NCBI RefSeq assembly: GCF_013368755.1 | Contig: NC_049564.1 | Coordinates: forward strand, 4,720,001 to 4,784,000 | DNA length: 64,000 nucleotides | Origin: Talaromyces rugulosus | Taxonomy: Eukaryota; Ascomycota; Eurotiomycetes; Eurotiales; Trichocomaceae | Direction of reading: 5' to 3' | Shown: positions 46,282-57,869 of the stretch, one piece after another | How positions within the stretch are numbered: position 1 is the stretch's first letter | Layout of the letters: each line of letters opens with the position of its first letter | Made by a program: the position numbers and the translations under genes | The notes under the pieces: generated by a model | The model's input: the letters and a program-made list of their open reading frames with translations, nothing else | Databases searched by the model: none | Told to the model about the DNA's origin: nothing

Positions 46282-46910
46282 GGGGAAATAGGGACGGCAA
46301 ACATGGTTTATGAAGCGGGAACTAGATTCAAGTTCTTATCTGATGGAGTATGGAATGAGGGGGATAAGGAAAACGATAGCACACATTCTGGAACATGCTT
46401 ATATCAATGCCACATTCCACAGACTGCGCGTGGGACGAAGAGATCTTGATTGTCGTAGAATATAGGATGCCTCAGGTTGACCTGTCAGATGTGGGGCCGC
46501 GGACGATTCCGGACAAGTCAAACGGCCCGCCACGTGACCGGAAGGTGGCCCGGGCGGCGGTAAATTGCCAGCGCTGCCCCAAGCTCCTCACGCTAGCCTC
46601 TTTCGGGAAACACCAATACATTTTGTCATTGCAAGAAGCGACTAACAACTCGACGGTTTCTTAAGGCCGCCGTTCCCCCCCCTGACCCCTTCTTCGTCTC
46701 ATCCTGCTCTGGCTCGCCCCTTCGCCTGTTCTACCGCCGTATCGCCGGAAAAAAAGAAGTATAAACACACTCTGACTTCGGGTGAGTTGTTTGGCCTTAT
46801 CTTGTATTCGAGAGCCCCCACCTGCATTCCCTTTTGAGCAGATCGGCTCTGCTTGCATCTTTTTCATGTGAACATTCATCTGACTCGTCAAAGACTACCA
46901 GAAGCCCAAA
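46282..46910. other. Spacer and Sfh5 promoter
   Basis: No gene is supported. The 150 bp before the Sfh5 ATG are pyrimidine-rich. Confidence 0.4.
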
Positions 46911-48350
46911 ATGTCTGCTGAGACTGCTACCGAACCCGTCCCTCAGGCTGCCCCCGAGACGGTCGAGAAGCCTTCAGAGCCTGCCCCTGCCCCTGCTCCC
47001 GCCGACGCTGAAGCCAAACCTGCTGAGCCAGAAAAGGAGACACCGGCCGATGTTGCTGCAGACAAAGACACGGAACCCGCCGAAAGTGCTCCCGATGTCC
47101 CAGCAAAGCCAGAGTACCTCACCAAGGTTCCTGGCCTCGAGAACTTCTTCAAAAGCCTTCCTGCCATTCTCGAGAAGACCGGCCACCCCGAGATGTGGGG
47201 AGTGACCCTGAAGGACTCCGACGATATCCCTACAGTGAACGTGCTGATCAAGTTCCTCCGTGCCAACGAAGGCAACGTCAAGCTTGCCGAAGAGCAACTC
47301 ACCAAGGCTCTTTCGTGGAGAAAGGAGCTCAACCCCCTGGAATTGGCTCAGAATGCTAGCTTCAGCGCGAAGAAGTTTGGTGGACTAGGCTATATCACAT
47401 CATACGTTGATCCCAGTTTCGGAAAGACCGTCTTCACGTGGAACATCTACGGTGCAGTCAAGAGCGCAAGTGATACATTCGGTGATGCTGACGAGTATGC
47501 CTCTTTCTTTCCATGGACGTATTGGCCTTTTGACTAATTGGTACACAGGTTCATCCGCTGGAGAACTGCACTGATGGAAAAGGGTGTTCAGGAGCTCGGC
47601 CTGGCTGATGCAACCGAGGTGGTTGACTATGCTGGCGAAGATCGCTATCAAATGGTGCAGGTTCACGACTACAAGGGCTTGTCCTTCCTTCGTCTGGATC
47701 CTAAGGTGAAAGCCGCCACTAAGAAGACGATTGATGTCTTCAGCACCGCCTACCCCGAACTGCTTCGCGAGAAATATTTTGTCAACGTCCCGGCCATCAT
47801 GGGATGGGTGTATGGTGCCATCAAAGTGTTCCTCAGCAAGGCCACTGTTCGCAAGTTCCACCCCATCTCTAATGGTGCCAACCTTGGCCGCGAATTCTCA
47901 TTTGTCGAGGATCTACCAAAATCATACGGAGGAAAGGGCGGCGAGCTTCAAGAGACTGCCCACACCATCCCTCTCGTGGACGACATTCCAGCTGACAAGC
48001 CCGAGGCCGCCAAGGAAGAAGCCGTCAAGGAAGATCCCGCCAAGGAGGAGCCTGCCAAGGAGGAACCTGCAAAAGAGGAGGCCCCCAAGGAAGAAGCTGT
48101 TGCTGCACCTGCGGTAGAGGCCGCCAAAGAGGAGCCGGCAAAGACCGAGGAGCCTGCCAAGGAAGAGCCCGTCAAAGAGGAGGCTGCCAAAGAGGAGGCT
48201 GCCAAAGAGGAGGCTGCCAAGGAAGAGCCCGCCAAAGAAGAGGCCGTCAAAGAAGAGGCTGCCCCTGCGGCCACCACCAAGTCTGCTGAAGAGCCCGCAA
48301 AGGCAGAAACTGCCCCTGCCGAGGCCACTCCAGCCGAGGAGGCAAAATAA
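46911..48350 (+). CDS. sfh5: CRAL-TRIO/Sec14-like phosphatidylinositol transfer protein Sfh5
   Basis: Exons 46911-47494 and 47549-48350 give 461 aa. The CRAL-TRIO N-terminal helices are seen in VNVLIKFLRANEGNVKLAEE and QLTKALSWRKELNP. The lipid-binding pocket follows (YQMVQVHDYKGLSFLRLDPK, TIDVFSTAYPELLREKYFVN, VPAIMGWVYGAIKVFLSKAT). Length and order match fungal Sfh5, a non-classical Sec14 homologue that moves phosphatidylinositol between membranes; yeast Sfh5 has also been shown to bind heme. The first 75 residues (Pro/Ala/Glu-rich) and a long C-terminal tail of KEE and PAKEE repeats (48000-48320) are low-complexity additions beyond the core domain. It is probably cytosolic or at the ER and plasma membrane. 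Confidence 0.92.
47996..48260 (+). repeat. Degenerate 12-15-bp coding repeat (PAKEE/AAKEE) in sfh5
   Basis: About fifteen copies of GCCAAGGAGGAGCCT-like units encode Pro/Ala/Val-Lys-Glu-Glu. Synonymous differences between copies show that it is older than the chitinase minisatellite. It makes a charged, probably disordered tail. Confidence 0.8.
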
Positions 48351-49094
48351 ATCGTTCTATATATTCCTACTGACCCACATTGAGATACCCGGTCCCCCAG
48401 CGTGCTTGGTTTGGTTGTTTTATTCGTGCGTTTGATCCCACGCGTGTTTGCCCATGATCGAGGTTGTTATAATATTGCCTTTTGTTATTTGACCAAGTGA
48501 GTGGAACGAGGAACTGGTCTCGTAATTTGTATGTTCCCGCGCGAGACCAGTTGATTTGATACCCAGTTGCAGCGTTGTATTGGGATTCCACATTTACGTT
48601 AGTATAGTATAGATAATTCCACATACTTCATCTTTGAAAGAAACAAAAGACATTGTGTAGGCATGAAGCAGCATCATCTTGGGAAGAATAATACTATAGA
48701 TCAATGTCCGCAAGTATAGTAGCGTACCATGATTGGCTGGACTACCTCCGCCTTGCCCCACCAACCTCCGTACGCAGCGACCGCCTTTGGCAGTGAAAGA
48801 AACTCCAGACACGAGATCGTGAAACAGTCGACAATATCCAGGACTACGCCCATCTGCAATCAAGAAAAGCTCTGGGTCTTATTGCACTCGAGCTGACCAC
48901 TTGCACCGACAGCAGTGCAGAATGCCCCCTGCCCTCAACCGTTGATTCTTTCCGTCTTGACCTCACCTCTAATTCACTTGCGCAACGAACCACCCCTCGC
49001 GCACCACGCTGTCGAAACGGCCATTAAATCGCCATCCAGTTCGAATATCCTGATCTCAGTGGTATACATTTAATAAACCAAAAACACCAACACA
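48351..49094. other. Spacer and TAF6 promoter
   Basis: This is the 3' flank of sfh5 followed by the TAF6 upstream region. I see nothing codable or repeated. Confidence 0.4.
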
Positions 49095-50568
49095 ATGTCC
49101 GTCTGGAACCCAGACAACATCCGCGACGTCGCCGAGTCGGTCGGAATCACCAGCCTGAGCAACGACGTGACCGAGAACCTCGCGCGCGACGTGGAATACC
49201 GCATTGCCCAGGTCCTCGAAGAAGCACTCAAGTTTATGCGACATGGCCGACGCACCCTGCTCACAACACAGGATATCTCGCATGCTCTGCGCGTGCTGAA
49301 TGTTGAGCCTCTCTATGGATACGAGTCGGCGCGTCCATTGCGCTTTGGAGAAGCTTCCTTGGGGCCGGGACAGCCTTTGTTTTACGTTGAGGATGAAGAG
49401 GTTGATTTTGAAAAGTTGATTAATGCGCCTCTGCCAAAGGTGCCGAGAGAAGTGACGTTTACTGGTAAGTTGGATGCAGCATGGTTGAAAAAAAAATTCT
49501 ACGTGACATTTGCTGATATTGTTTCTTTAACAGCACACTGGCTTGCCGTCGAAGGAGTACAACCTTCGATTCCTCAGAATCCTACCTCGAACGAATCGCG
49601 GAATTTGGAGCTGGTTTCAAAGGGACCCAATGCCAACCCGAACTTGGCTGCTATGAGCGGCAACCAAAATACCACGGTCAAACCGCTCGTCAAGCATATC
49701 TTGTCCAAAGAGCTACAGCTCTACTTTGAAAAAGTATGCAGCGCCTTCTTGGACCCATCGAGCGAGGAGTATCGCACCTCGGCGTATTCGAGCTTGAGAG
49801 AAGATCCGGGCCTGCACCAGCTTGTGCCCTATTTTGTGCAGTTCATCTCGGAGAAGGTCACACACAGCTTGAACAATATTTTTGTTTTGACGCAGGTGAT
49901 GCGGTTGGCCGAGGCGATGATTCAAAATCAATCGCTCTACATTGACCCATACGTATGTGTCCCGTCTTTGTTAAAATAAGTTAAAAATGGTACTGACTGA
50001 ATGGGCTACTTGACAGGTTTCTGCTCTTGTTCCGCCTGTTCTCACATGCCTTGTTGGGCGCCAGTTTGGGGGTAGCAACGCAGAGCTCAGCGAGCAGTTT
50101 GCATTGCGTGATCTATCTGCCGCTCTCCTGGGGATGATTACGAAGAAGTACTCGCACGCTTCACACACGCTCAAGCCGAGGATAGCGCGTTCGTGCTTGA
50201 AGAATTTCCTCGATCCTGCTAAGCCGTTTGGAACGCACTACGGTGCTATTCTTGGACTACACTCGATCGGCGGACCTGATGTTGTGCGCGAACTGATCGT
50301 CCCCAATCTCAAAGCCTACGAGAAACTTGTCCGCGAAGCAATCATCGAAGAGGGCCCGCGACGGCCCGAGGCCGAGAAAGTCGTGAGCTTGATATTAGCT
50401 GTCCTCGCGACCCTGCAGAAGGACCACACGCATCTAACCAATGGTGACGCAGCAGTTGTCACAGACGAACTTCGCGATCGGCTGGCGGAGAAGATCGGCC
50501 AGCTGCTTGCGTCAAGAATCGCGGAGGCGGGCGAGGTGCAGCTGGCCCATAGCATCCTGGCCCAGTAG
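49095..50568 (+). CDS. TFIID/SAGA subunit TAF6
   Basis: Exons 49095-49464, 49534-49952 and 50017-50568 give 446 aa. The N-terminal histone fold (residues 5-70: [60 protein letters not shown]) pairs with TAF9. A linker with [15 protein letters not shown] and [11 protein letters not shown] follows. The conserved [17 protein letters not shown] is completed by the first splice. The C-terminal HEAT-repeat domain contains [19 protein letters not shown] and [23 protein letters not shown]6 is a core scaffold of TFIID, and in fungi also of SAGA. It is nuclear and essential. It lies 4 kb from another TFIID subunit, TAF11; this may be chance. Confidence 0.95.
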
Positions 50569-52226
50569 TGGCGTATTCCACTTATTTTTCTCTCTTTTTA
50601 GTGGCAGACATTGTGTATTCTCACACTCACCTTGCATAGACTAGGACATGTATGCTCATGCCTTGGTCAAGAGCGTTTTTCTGGCGTTTGGGCTGACTTG
50701 ATGGTGGACTATCAGCGGCGAAGGGGCGTTGGCGTGGTATTTGTGCCATTCGTTTCATTTTTGAGCTGTTCTTTCGCTTTTCTTTTTTTCGTAATGTAGC
50801 TCCTTGACGCATGAAAATCCAGAATACTTTCTTCTTCTTCCCATTTATTTCACATGTACTCCACCAGCTGCAGGGCTAAATCGTCAGCGCTGCAGACTGT
50901 GGAGATGGTGCCTGGCGACGACGTCAGTGCCCGACAATGAAAGCTGTCCTAGCGCCAGTCGAAGCCCGTCACCGCTTCCGATAGTGAGTAGTAGTGATGC
51001 GCGATTTTCAAGCCGTGCAATAATAATAATAATAATAATAATAGGTTGAAACGAGGCAATTGCAGCTAGTCGTGTGATGGCTTGCCAGATCCAACAAATC
51101 CCGAGTTCGGGCAAGTTAGGACGAACATGTAGACTCGTAGAGCAGTGTTTCCGGCTTCTCGTCCGGATCGCGGGCCTGGGGAAGTAGAGGACGTGCCAAT
51201 GACAGAGGCCAATGGCGGATTAATGCAGCTGGACCGTAATATTAATAAAGAACAGGTTAGTTGGTCGATAATTGAGCTAGTTGTCAAGTCGGTGGTGGAG
51301 CAGACAGAGAGAGAGGGGGAAACTCGCAGGCGGCCCGCTCTGGCTCTGGCTCTGGCTCTTGGTCTTGGTCTTCCGCATTGATTTTTTTTTCGCGCAGCCC
51401 AGCCAGCCCACTTGACAAGAACCACACCACACACACACAAACCTCTTCTGTCTTCTTTCTTGCAACTGCCCCATACTCCCCCCTTTTATCAACCAGAGAC
51501 ATCTTTGTTCTCCGGTTGACTGATTCAACTGATTCACCACTGCTACCTGCTGGGCCCGACCCATCGCCACATTCTTACCAGTTCGTGAGCTGCCCTGGCG
51601 TGCCATCGCTGATGCGTGCTCCAACCTTGCTTTAACCACAAGCTCAACCTGCCTTTCATGAGCCCAAAGGACCTACTGCGTTTCCTGTCCAAGCCTGCAA
51701 AGTGAGTGTCATCTAGTTACCTCGTCGTCGCCACCGTCGCATTCTGTTCTGACCCTACCATTCCCCAGGCCTCGATAACACGCCCACGGGTCTTTCTTCG
51801 CCTCACCACTTTCCACCCTTTTTACACCTTCTTAGGCAGATCTCCTCGTCTGCGAGACCCGATACTCTGACCGGTATCGGTATCTGCCAGCGCGAGGACG
51901 AAACCGATCGTCAACATTTCGTCCCAACTCTTCTTCGCCCTCATTTCGGCTCGCCCACCCTAACGCCCCCCCCGGGGTTAGGTTTATTTGATATACTTGT
52001 CTCTTGCTGGCTGACCGGCCAGCACCTTTTCCCTCTCGATAACAGGGCCTTCTCCTTCTCAGGCGGACACCGCATTGTCCCCTGGGTGGCAGATTGTGCT
52101 TCAGCGACTCTAGTCGTCATAGCCAAACGTACTGAACACCAACTCTTTCGTCGATTCGACACCAACCCCGCTTCGCTTTTTCAATAAAACCATTTACTAG
52201 CCATTTCCCTTTCAAGATCTACGGAT
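50569..52226. other. Spacer and long leader of the SAMDC gene
   Basis: A (TAA)8 microsatellite lies at about 51019-51043 and a (GGCTCT)n-like stretch at 51340-51370. From about 51380 the plus strand is C/T-rich and reads as a leader of several hundred bases with upstream ATGs. One of these is annotated separately. Confidence 0.5.
51658..51705 (+). promoter_or_regulatory. Candidate uORF (15 codons) in the SAMDC leader
   Basis: ATG at 51658 opens a peptide MSPKDLLRFLSKPAK that stops at TGA 51703. The stop overlaps a GTGAGT donor at 51702. If the intron 51702-51768 (ending CCCCAG) is removed, the peptide becomes MSPKDLLRFLSKPAKPR with a TAA. Polyamine-controlled uORFs are known upstream of SAM decarboxylase in animals and plants; a similar role here is inference. 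Confidence 0.4.
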
Positions 52227-53768
52227 ATGGTTTATATGGGGATCCCCAAGAATTACACTACCTCGCCGTCCTCGCATATCGGCACCCCGTCTTTGACGAT
52301 CAATCATGAAGCTGTCGTCGATCTTGACAGCTCCAATGCATTTGAGGGTATGTCATGTCTGATACATCACATATATGACTAGTTCACTCATGTACTTTTT
52401 GTAGGTCCCGAAAAGCTGTTAGAGGTCTGGTTTGGTCCATCCGCCGACAATCTTCTCGGAGGAACCGAGCCGCTCGGTCTCAAAGCCGTGCCCGCCGAGA
52501 TATGGAAGGACATGCTTGATCTCGTCAATTGCAAGGTTCTGTCGATTGTCGACTCCGAGGATGTCGATGCTTATCTGCTGTCCGAGTCCAGCATGTTCGT
52601 CTGGCGCCACAAGCTCATTTTGAAAACATGTGGTACTACCACCCTGCTGTCAGGCCTCCCTCGGATTTTAGAGATTGCTGCATTGTTCGCTGGATTTCCA
52701 AGATCTACGGCGCCTGCTTGCCGAAACATTGCAATTGCGGCAGCTCCTTACCGAGTCTTTTACAGCCGGAAGAACTTTCTCTTCCCCGACCAGCAGCGCG
52801 GTCCTCATCGCAGCTGGCGCGACGAAGTAAGGAACCTTGACAAGCTTTTTGTCAATGGAAGCGCCTACATGATCGGCAAAATGAATGGCGAGCACTGGTA
52901 TCTCTACTTGACTGAGCCCTATACTCTGTTGACTCCGCCATCGACCCCGCCTCCCGATACTCAAACCAAGGTTGTCAACATTCCAGAGGATCTTCAAAGC
53001 AAAAAGAAAAACCCCGGATCTAGCGGAGAGAGCGACGAAACTCTTGAGATTCTGATGACGGATTTGGAAGAGGAGAATTCAAAGCAATTCTACCTGGACC
53101 ATGCGAGTGCGGTCGCAGACATCCGTTACCGGAAGATTGAGAAGGAAAGAGATGACCATGTAGACGTGTTTAGCAACACGTCTTCAGACATCAGTGACAC
53201 CTCTGATGGCGAGCATGCTTTGCCAGCAGAGCTGACCACCGAGGGTCACGCACTTGGCACTGTCGTGTCCGAGTCTTGTGGTCTATCCGATGTGTATCCA
53301 ACCAGCAAATATCCCGAAGCTCGCATCGACGCCTACCTGTTCACTCCCTGTGGATTTTCTGCCAACGGTGTTGTGCCTGCTCCCGATGGCAAATTCGGCA
53401 CCCATTATTTCACTGTCCATGTGACACCAGAGCCTCAATGCTCGTACGCCTCTTTTGAGACTAATGTGCCACACTCCCAAGAAGGACGTGAAACTGCAGA
53501 GATCGTCAAGAACGTGGTCGACATTTTCAAGCCCGGTCGTTTCACCGTGACCTTGTTCGAGGCAAAACCAGGCGTGGCGGGTGACGATGTTTTGAGCCCA
53601 ACCAAGTTCCACCGCTCAGCCCTCATTCAGGCGCAGAAGATGGAGAATATTCCTGGCTACCGTCGTGTCGATCGGATTGTCCATGACCTTGATGGGTACG
53701 ATCTAGTCTTCCGTTACTACGAACGCAACGACTGGAAGGGCGGTGCTCCCCGGATTGGGGAGCTCTGA
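52227..53768 (+). CDS. S-adenosylmethionine decarboxylase proenzyme
   Basis: Exons 52227-52347 and 52405-53768 (57-nt intron) give 494 aa. The enzyme makes decarboxylated SAM, the aminopropyl donor for spermidine and spermine. It is a pyruvoyl enzyme that cuts itself. The site YLLSESSMFVW is at about 98-107, with cleavage expected between Glu101 and Ser102, and Ser102 becoming pyruvoyl. PEKLLEVWF follows the splice, then KLILKTCGTTTLL (including the active-site Cys region) and SRKNFLFPDQQRGPHRSW. A low-complexity insert at about 215-300 (TPPSTPPPDTQTK..., acidic runs) separates the two halves, as in fungi. The second half has IDAYLFTPCGFSANG and THYFTVHVTPEPQCSYASFE. The start follows a long C/T-rich leader with a candidate uORF. 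Confidence 0.96.
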
Positions 53769-54458
53769 ACGCCGTCTCCTTTTTCAACCTGTGACTTTCT
53801 GGTGATTTTTCCCTTGAATTCGGTCTTTACCACGTCAGCGATCACATGTTGTTCTTGACTTGTCTTACGCCGGTTGAACAGTTTGTTTTGGTCTTATTCG
53901 TGATTTTCTAGTTTATGCAAACCTTTCTCATGATAGCCTGACCTGACGGTGAGGTTGATTGGAGAGTGATTTGGTCCTGTTATTATTTTGATAGCCAGTC
54001 TTTACCGCACGTTCTTAGCCTCAAAATCAACATATGAGATACCAAATCTCTCTGAAATTGTTTATTTTTACCCATAAACTCTGTAGTTACTGTAACAAAG
54101 AGAAATGCGAGATTGATTCAACTTCAATAATGAGATATCGATGTCATTACTTCCTATTGCGGCGTAGCTGATTTTGGTTCCGTGCGACTCACCGCCTTCG
54201 TTGTACTGGCAGTATTTCGCGCCGCATCTGGTTGTCAAATCTTGCTTGACCTTTACCTCTCTTCAACATAACAACTGGGCGACTTGCATTTTCATCACGA
54301 GCCATATTTCTCCCATGTGAGGACATTCTGAGTTCTGATTGTCGACGCGCCACAACCGAGAAATCACCCGACACCGCCGCCGACCCAACCGGGCGAGCGA
54401 ACTTCCCTCTTGTTCACATCCAAACAAAGCTCATTACAACTTCACCCAAAAAAAGAAA
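53769..54458. other. Spacer
   Basis: This is the SAMDC 3' flank and the TAF11 upstream region. No gene is supported. Confidence 0.4.
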
Positions 54459-55751
54459 ATGTCTTCACCACCCCCGACGACGCCGAACCCGCTCAACCCG
54501 CGGAAGCGGGGATCCATCTCGTCCACAGTCTCTGCAGCCGCAACAAAACGGCCGCGCATGCATCCTTTGCGCCAGACGTCGTTTCCCACGGGGATGGAAC
54601 CGGGGAGCAGTCGCGCCGCAAGCGATGCTGGAAGCGTAACGGGCAGTTTCACAGGCAGTCTGGGTGGAACCAGCACAGCAGCTGATGGACAGAAGAAGCG
54701 AGGACGAAAGAAGAAATCCGATAGAGATCGTGACGATGTCTCGCGGGTAGCAGGTGATGGTCGAAGTACCAGAGTTGGTTCTTTGGATCCGGATACAATG
54801 TCTGTGCGAGATGGGGCGGGAGCGGGAGCGGGAGGAGCTGGTGGTGGTGCCGATGAAGCTGGTGATGATGAGGAAGAGCAGGATGTGGAAGGGGAGCTTA
54901 TCGGTGGGACGGAGGGGTTTCTTGACCTTGCAACGGAGAAGAAGAATCTCGCGTAAGTGCTGGGAGCCGACGGGATAACGAAGTTGATTATACTGATAAC
55001 TTTGACCAGAGTTTTGACCAATTCTTTCACGCCGCTTCAAGCTGACCGGTACGAGAAATGGAATCGAACGAGACTACGAAAGGAGACGCTCAGGCGAATT
55101 GTCAACCATGCTCTCTCGCAATCTGTACCCCAAAGTGTTGTCACAGTCATAAACGGATTTACCAAGGTTTTCATTGGTGAGCTTATTGAAAAAGCACGAA
55201 CGGTACAAGAAGAATGGGCAGAGGCATTCGATTCCGTTGCAAGGGAAACATGGGAACGCGAACAAGCCGAGATCGAAGCAGCAGCAGCCGCCAAAGTAGA
55301 AGCAGAGAATAAAGCCAAGGCTGAGGCCGAAGCTGAAAAGACTGAATCGAAGCTAAAATCAGAATCAAAGGAGGAAGACCGGCAACCCAATGGCACCGCC
55401 ACCACACGCGACTCACAATCTTCTACCCCGTCGCGCGATATTCCTGCGATGCTCTCGCCAGCCAAGGCACCAGCTGATCACCAGTCGCCATATGCATCGA
55501 CAACCAGCACAGGGCAACAGGTCAACGGAATCTCTACGTCTACCGTAGTTTCAAGGCGCGAATTCGTGCCCCCTGTGAACCCTCACCGTGCACAACTTCT
55601 CCCCGACCACATCCGCGAAGCCCTTCGGCGCTACAGGCGTAATGGTGAGGGTGGTGGGACAGGTATGTCTGGTTTGAGTCAGCCGAATGTGGGCGTCAGA
55701 GGCGCGTTTACATGGCAGATTGGACCTACAAGACAGCGCTTGTTTCGATAA
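54459..55751 (+). CDS. TFIID subunit TAF11
   Basis: Exons 54459-54952 and 55010-55751 (57-nt intron) give 411 aa. The N-terminus is disordered, with nuclear-localisation-like clusters (NPRKRGS, KKRGRKKK) and Gly/Ala and acidic runs. The conserved TAFII28-type histone fold begins near 165-185 and reads FTPLQADRYEKWNRTRLRKE, RRIVNHALSQSVPQSVVTVI and NGFTKVFIGELIEKARTVQE. This fold pairs with TAF13 in TFIID. A Glu/Ala/Lys helix and a Ser/Thr-rich region follow, then a C-terminal RAQLLPDHIREALRRYRR segment that is also typical of fungal TAF11. The intron falls just before the fold and joins in phase. It is nuclear. Confidence 0.94.
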
Positions 55752-56126
55752 TTGTTTTTTTTTTTTTGCTTGCGTACTTGGCGAACTGTACTTGATATGG
55801 GCATTTAATGGGACCACGCATTATTCCTTCCAGGCGTACTTTTGATTGTCTTTGCATGTCTGATACAGTGATTTTATCTTTAGATACCATACCACCTATG
55901 CATTTTGTATTCAATTTTGGGGGATGGCAATTCAGTTCATTCACTAAAGATTCTCCATGTAGAACTAAATCTAGGCTCTCCTATCCATGCAGTTCCAGCT
56001 TTCTCCAATATTCCGATTTCATCCTATCTGTAGACGATCGGGTGGTGAAAACCAATGCTCGTCTAGTCCGTATCAACGTTAGCTTGGTACGTTTTAGAAA
56101 GGAAGGATTATTTGTGACATACCTCA
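55752..56126. other. Convergent 3' region
   Basis: This is the space between TAF11 and the minus-strand gene ending at 56127. A T13-like run follows the TAF11 stop. No gene is supported. Confidence 0.4.
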
Positions 56127-57053
56127 TCATAACACTAACTTGTCAACAAGTCTGGTGCGCTTTGGAGGAAGCTCTGGCTTATTGGACGGTTCTTGGGCCT
56201 TTTTTCTTTTACCCCCCTTTAGTGATTCAGGGCTGGGGACTTCAACAACCACACCCTGGTATGGAATTCTCTGAGAAGAAGAGGATGGGTTTGTAGTCTT
56301 GGGCTTGACCGGTGCCGCAGCCGTAGCTTTCTTTGCTCTGCTTCCGTTTGCCGAAACCGGAGGCTCGTCATCATCCGATTCCAGACTTTCGACAGTCATA
56401 GGCTGTGAGGAGTTTTGTATTTCGAGATCTGTCGCGGGCTCGTCTTTGACTTCAGCCAAACTTTCAGATGAGGTTGCCGTAGAAGAGTCGCGGCCGCGCG
56501 TATGAAACGACATCATGATCTTGATGCCTTCGCGAATGGCCTTGTCGAGCTTTTCTTTTCTAGCCTTCTCAGTAAGCTCGTAGAGGGCTTTCTTGCGGGC
56601 AGCTTCGCGTTGTTTCCTCAGCTCGTTGCGTCGTTTACCTCGCGCCTGGAGAGCAATGGAGGCTGGATCGGTGGCTGTATCTAAGCCGAGTAGGAGCTGC
56701 ACGCCCGGTGAGGAGTTCCATTGCTCGTCTAGCAGCTCTACACATCTCAGATACGCGCCGACGGTTTTGATGTCATTGCCAGCGGTAATCAGAGATACAA
56801 GTTCCGGGGTCGCAGAGTGAGGGTCGTCAAGCTGTGGGGTTGACTGGATTGTCGCGTATGCTTCATTGTACCTCTGAATACTGGTCAGGAGAGCCTCCAG
56901 TGTGCCAAATGCGAGAACTTGACAATCTTTCTCGGGGGTGAGGATTGGTGTAGTTTTTGGAGGAAAACCAAGGACTCTGTTGTTTATTTGCTGGATTTCG
57001 AATTCGCCAGTGAGGGAGGGTTGTTGTGTATCATCATCATCTGAGGTTGCCAT
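56127..57053 (-). CDS. Unknown 308-aa protein, probably nuclear
   Basis: This is a single exon. I do not recognise the family. The N-terminal half is helical (LEALLTSIQRYNEAYATIQS, VGAYLRCVELLDEQWNSSPG). It is followed by a strongly basic helix (RGKRRNELRKQREAARKKAL then YELTEKARKEKLDKAIREGI). The C-terminal half is acidic and disordered (ESLESDDDEPPVSANGS) with basic nuclear-signal-like clusters (GGKRKKAQEP, PPKRTRLVDK). No enzyme motif, TM or Cys cluster is present. The composition suggests a chromatin- or RNA-linked protein, but nothing more specific can be said. The ATG at 57053 is the first in frame and has the usual MATSDDDD-type acidic start. Confidence 0.78.
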   Translation of the reverse strand: MATSDDDDTQQPSLTGEFEIQQINNRVLGFPPKTTPILTPEKDCQVLAFGTLEALLTSIQRYNEAYATIQSTPQLDDPHSATPELVSLITAGNDIKTVGAYLRCVELLDEQWNSSPGVQLLLGLDTATDPASIALQARGKRRNELRKQREAARKKALYELTEKARKEKLDKAIREGIKIMMSFHTRGRDSSTATSSESLAEVKDEPATDLEIQNSSQPMTVESLESDDDEPPVSANGSRAKKATAAAPVKPKTTNPSSSSQRIPYQGVVVEVPSPESLKGGKRKKAQEPSNKPELPPKRTRLVDKLVL

Positions 57054-57869
57054 GTTGAGTCACCAGCCGATATGTGGTTTGAGATAAGTGAGAGAAGAGT
57101 GTAAAGATCAAACTAGTCAGAGAGAAGCAGACAGATATGAGAGGGCGATGTAAGAGAGAGTTGAAGAGGTGTAGATGATGAAGAGACAGCCATTCAGAGA
57201 AAATCAGGCACAGGCACAGATATGAGGGGGGGCTGCGTCAGAGAGCAGAGCAGAGCAGAGATAGAGTCATTGCGTGCACTAGTCGGGCCTTTGCTCCATG
57301 GAGATGAGTGAATCATCGACCTGTGCTTTTTACTTTGCACAGTGGCTTATTATTTTTCACAAATGTAGTAACAAAACTGTTGGAAAAACTTGTTGTATTA
57401 ACTTCTTTGATAGCTCATGTTCTACTGATGGGAGGTTACCCCTAATAATTACTCTACCACAGCATTTAAATAAACCAGAGCGGTACTAGTGCTAATAATA
57501 CACAAATTAGCATATGTAGATAAGATCTATTCCAATTAAGTAAAATTAAATGATTCAAGGTCTAGTCATAAAAGGGTACATAACAAGTCAACATCAAAAG
57601 TGCAGGTCAAACAAGAGAAGGAAAATACACAAAACTAGCCAGCTGGATAGCCTATAGTAGCCTTGAGAAAATCCACGCCGATTGTAAAAACTTGAATGAA
57701 AAGAAACCGAAAACAAACCATTGCTAGTAGCCATGTTTGTTGGTGTTGGTGTTGGTGTTGGTGTTGTAGAAAACTAGGGCTGCTGTAACCCTAACTGAGA
57801 GAAATGCCGAAAGATCGAATTAATAGAACAGACGCTTCAGGAGAGGAAGTGCTAGGTGCAATGGTGCTT
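57054..57869. other. Spacer with simple repeats
   Basis: A purine-rich AGAGAG-type stretch lies at 57085-57200, an (AGAGC)n tract at about 57240-57262, and a (GTTGGT)5-like microsatellite at 57737-57767. No gene is supported. Confidence 0.5.

Noticed and set aside
47948..48328. Minus-strand Ala/Ser-rich frame
   Set aside because: It is antisense to the KEE repeats of sfh5.
54434..55040. Two minus-strand frames of about 190-198 aa over the TAF11 gene
   Set aside because: They are antisense shadows of the TAF11 low-complexity N-terminus.
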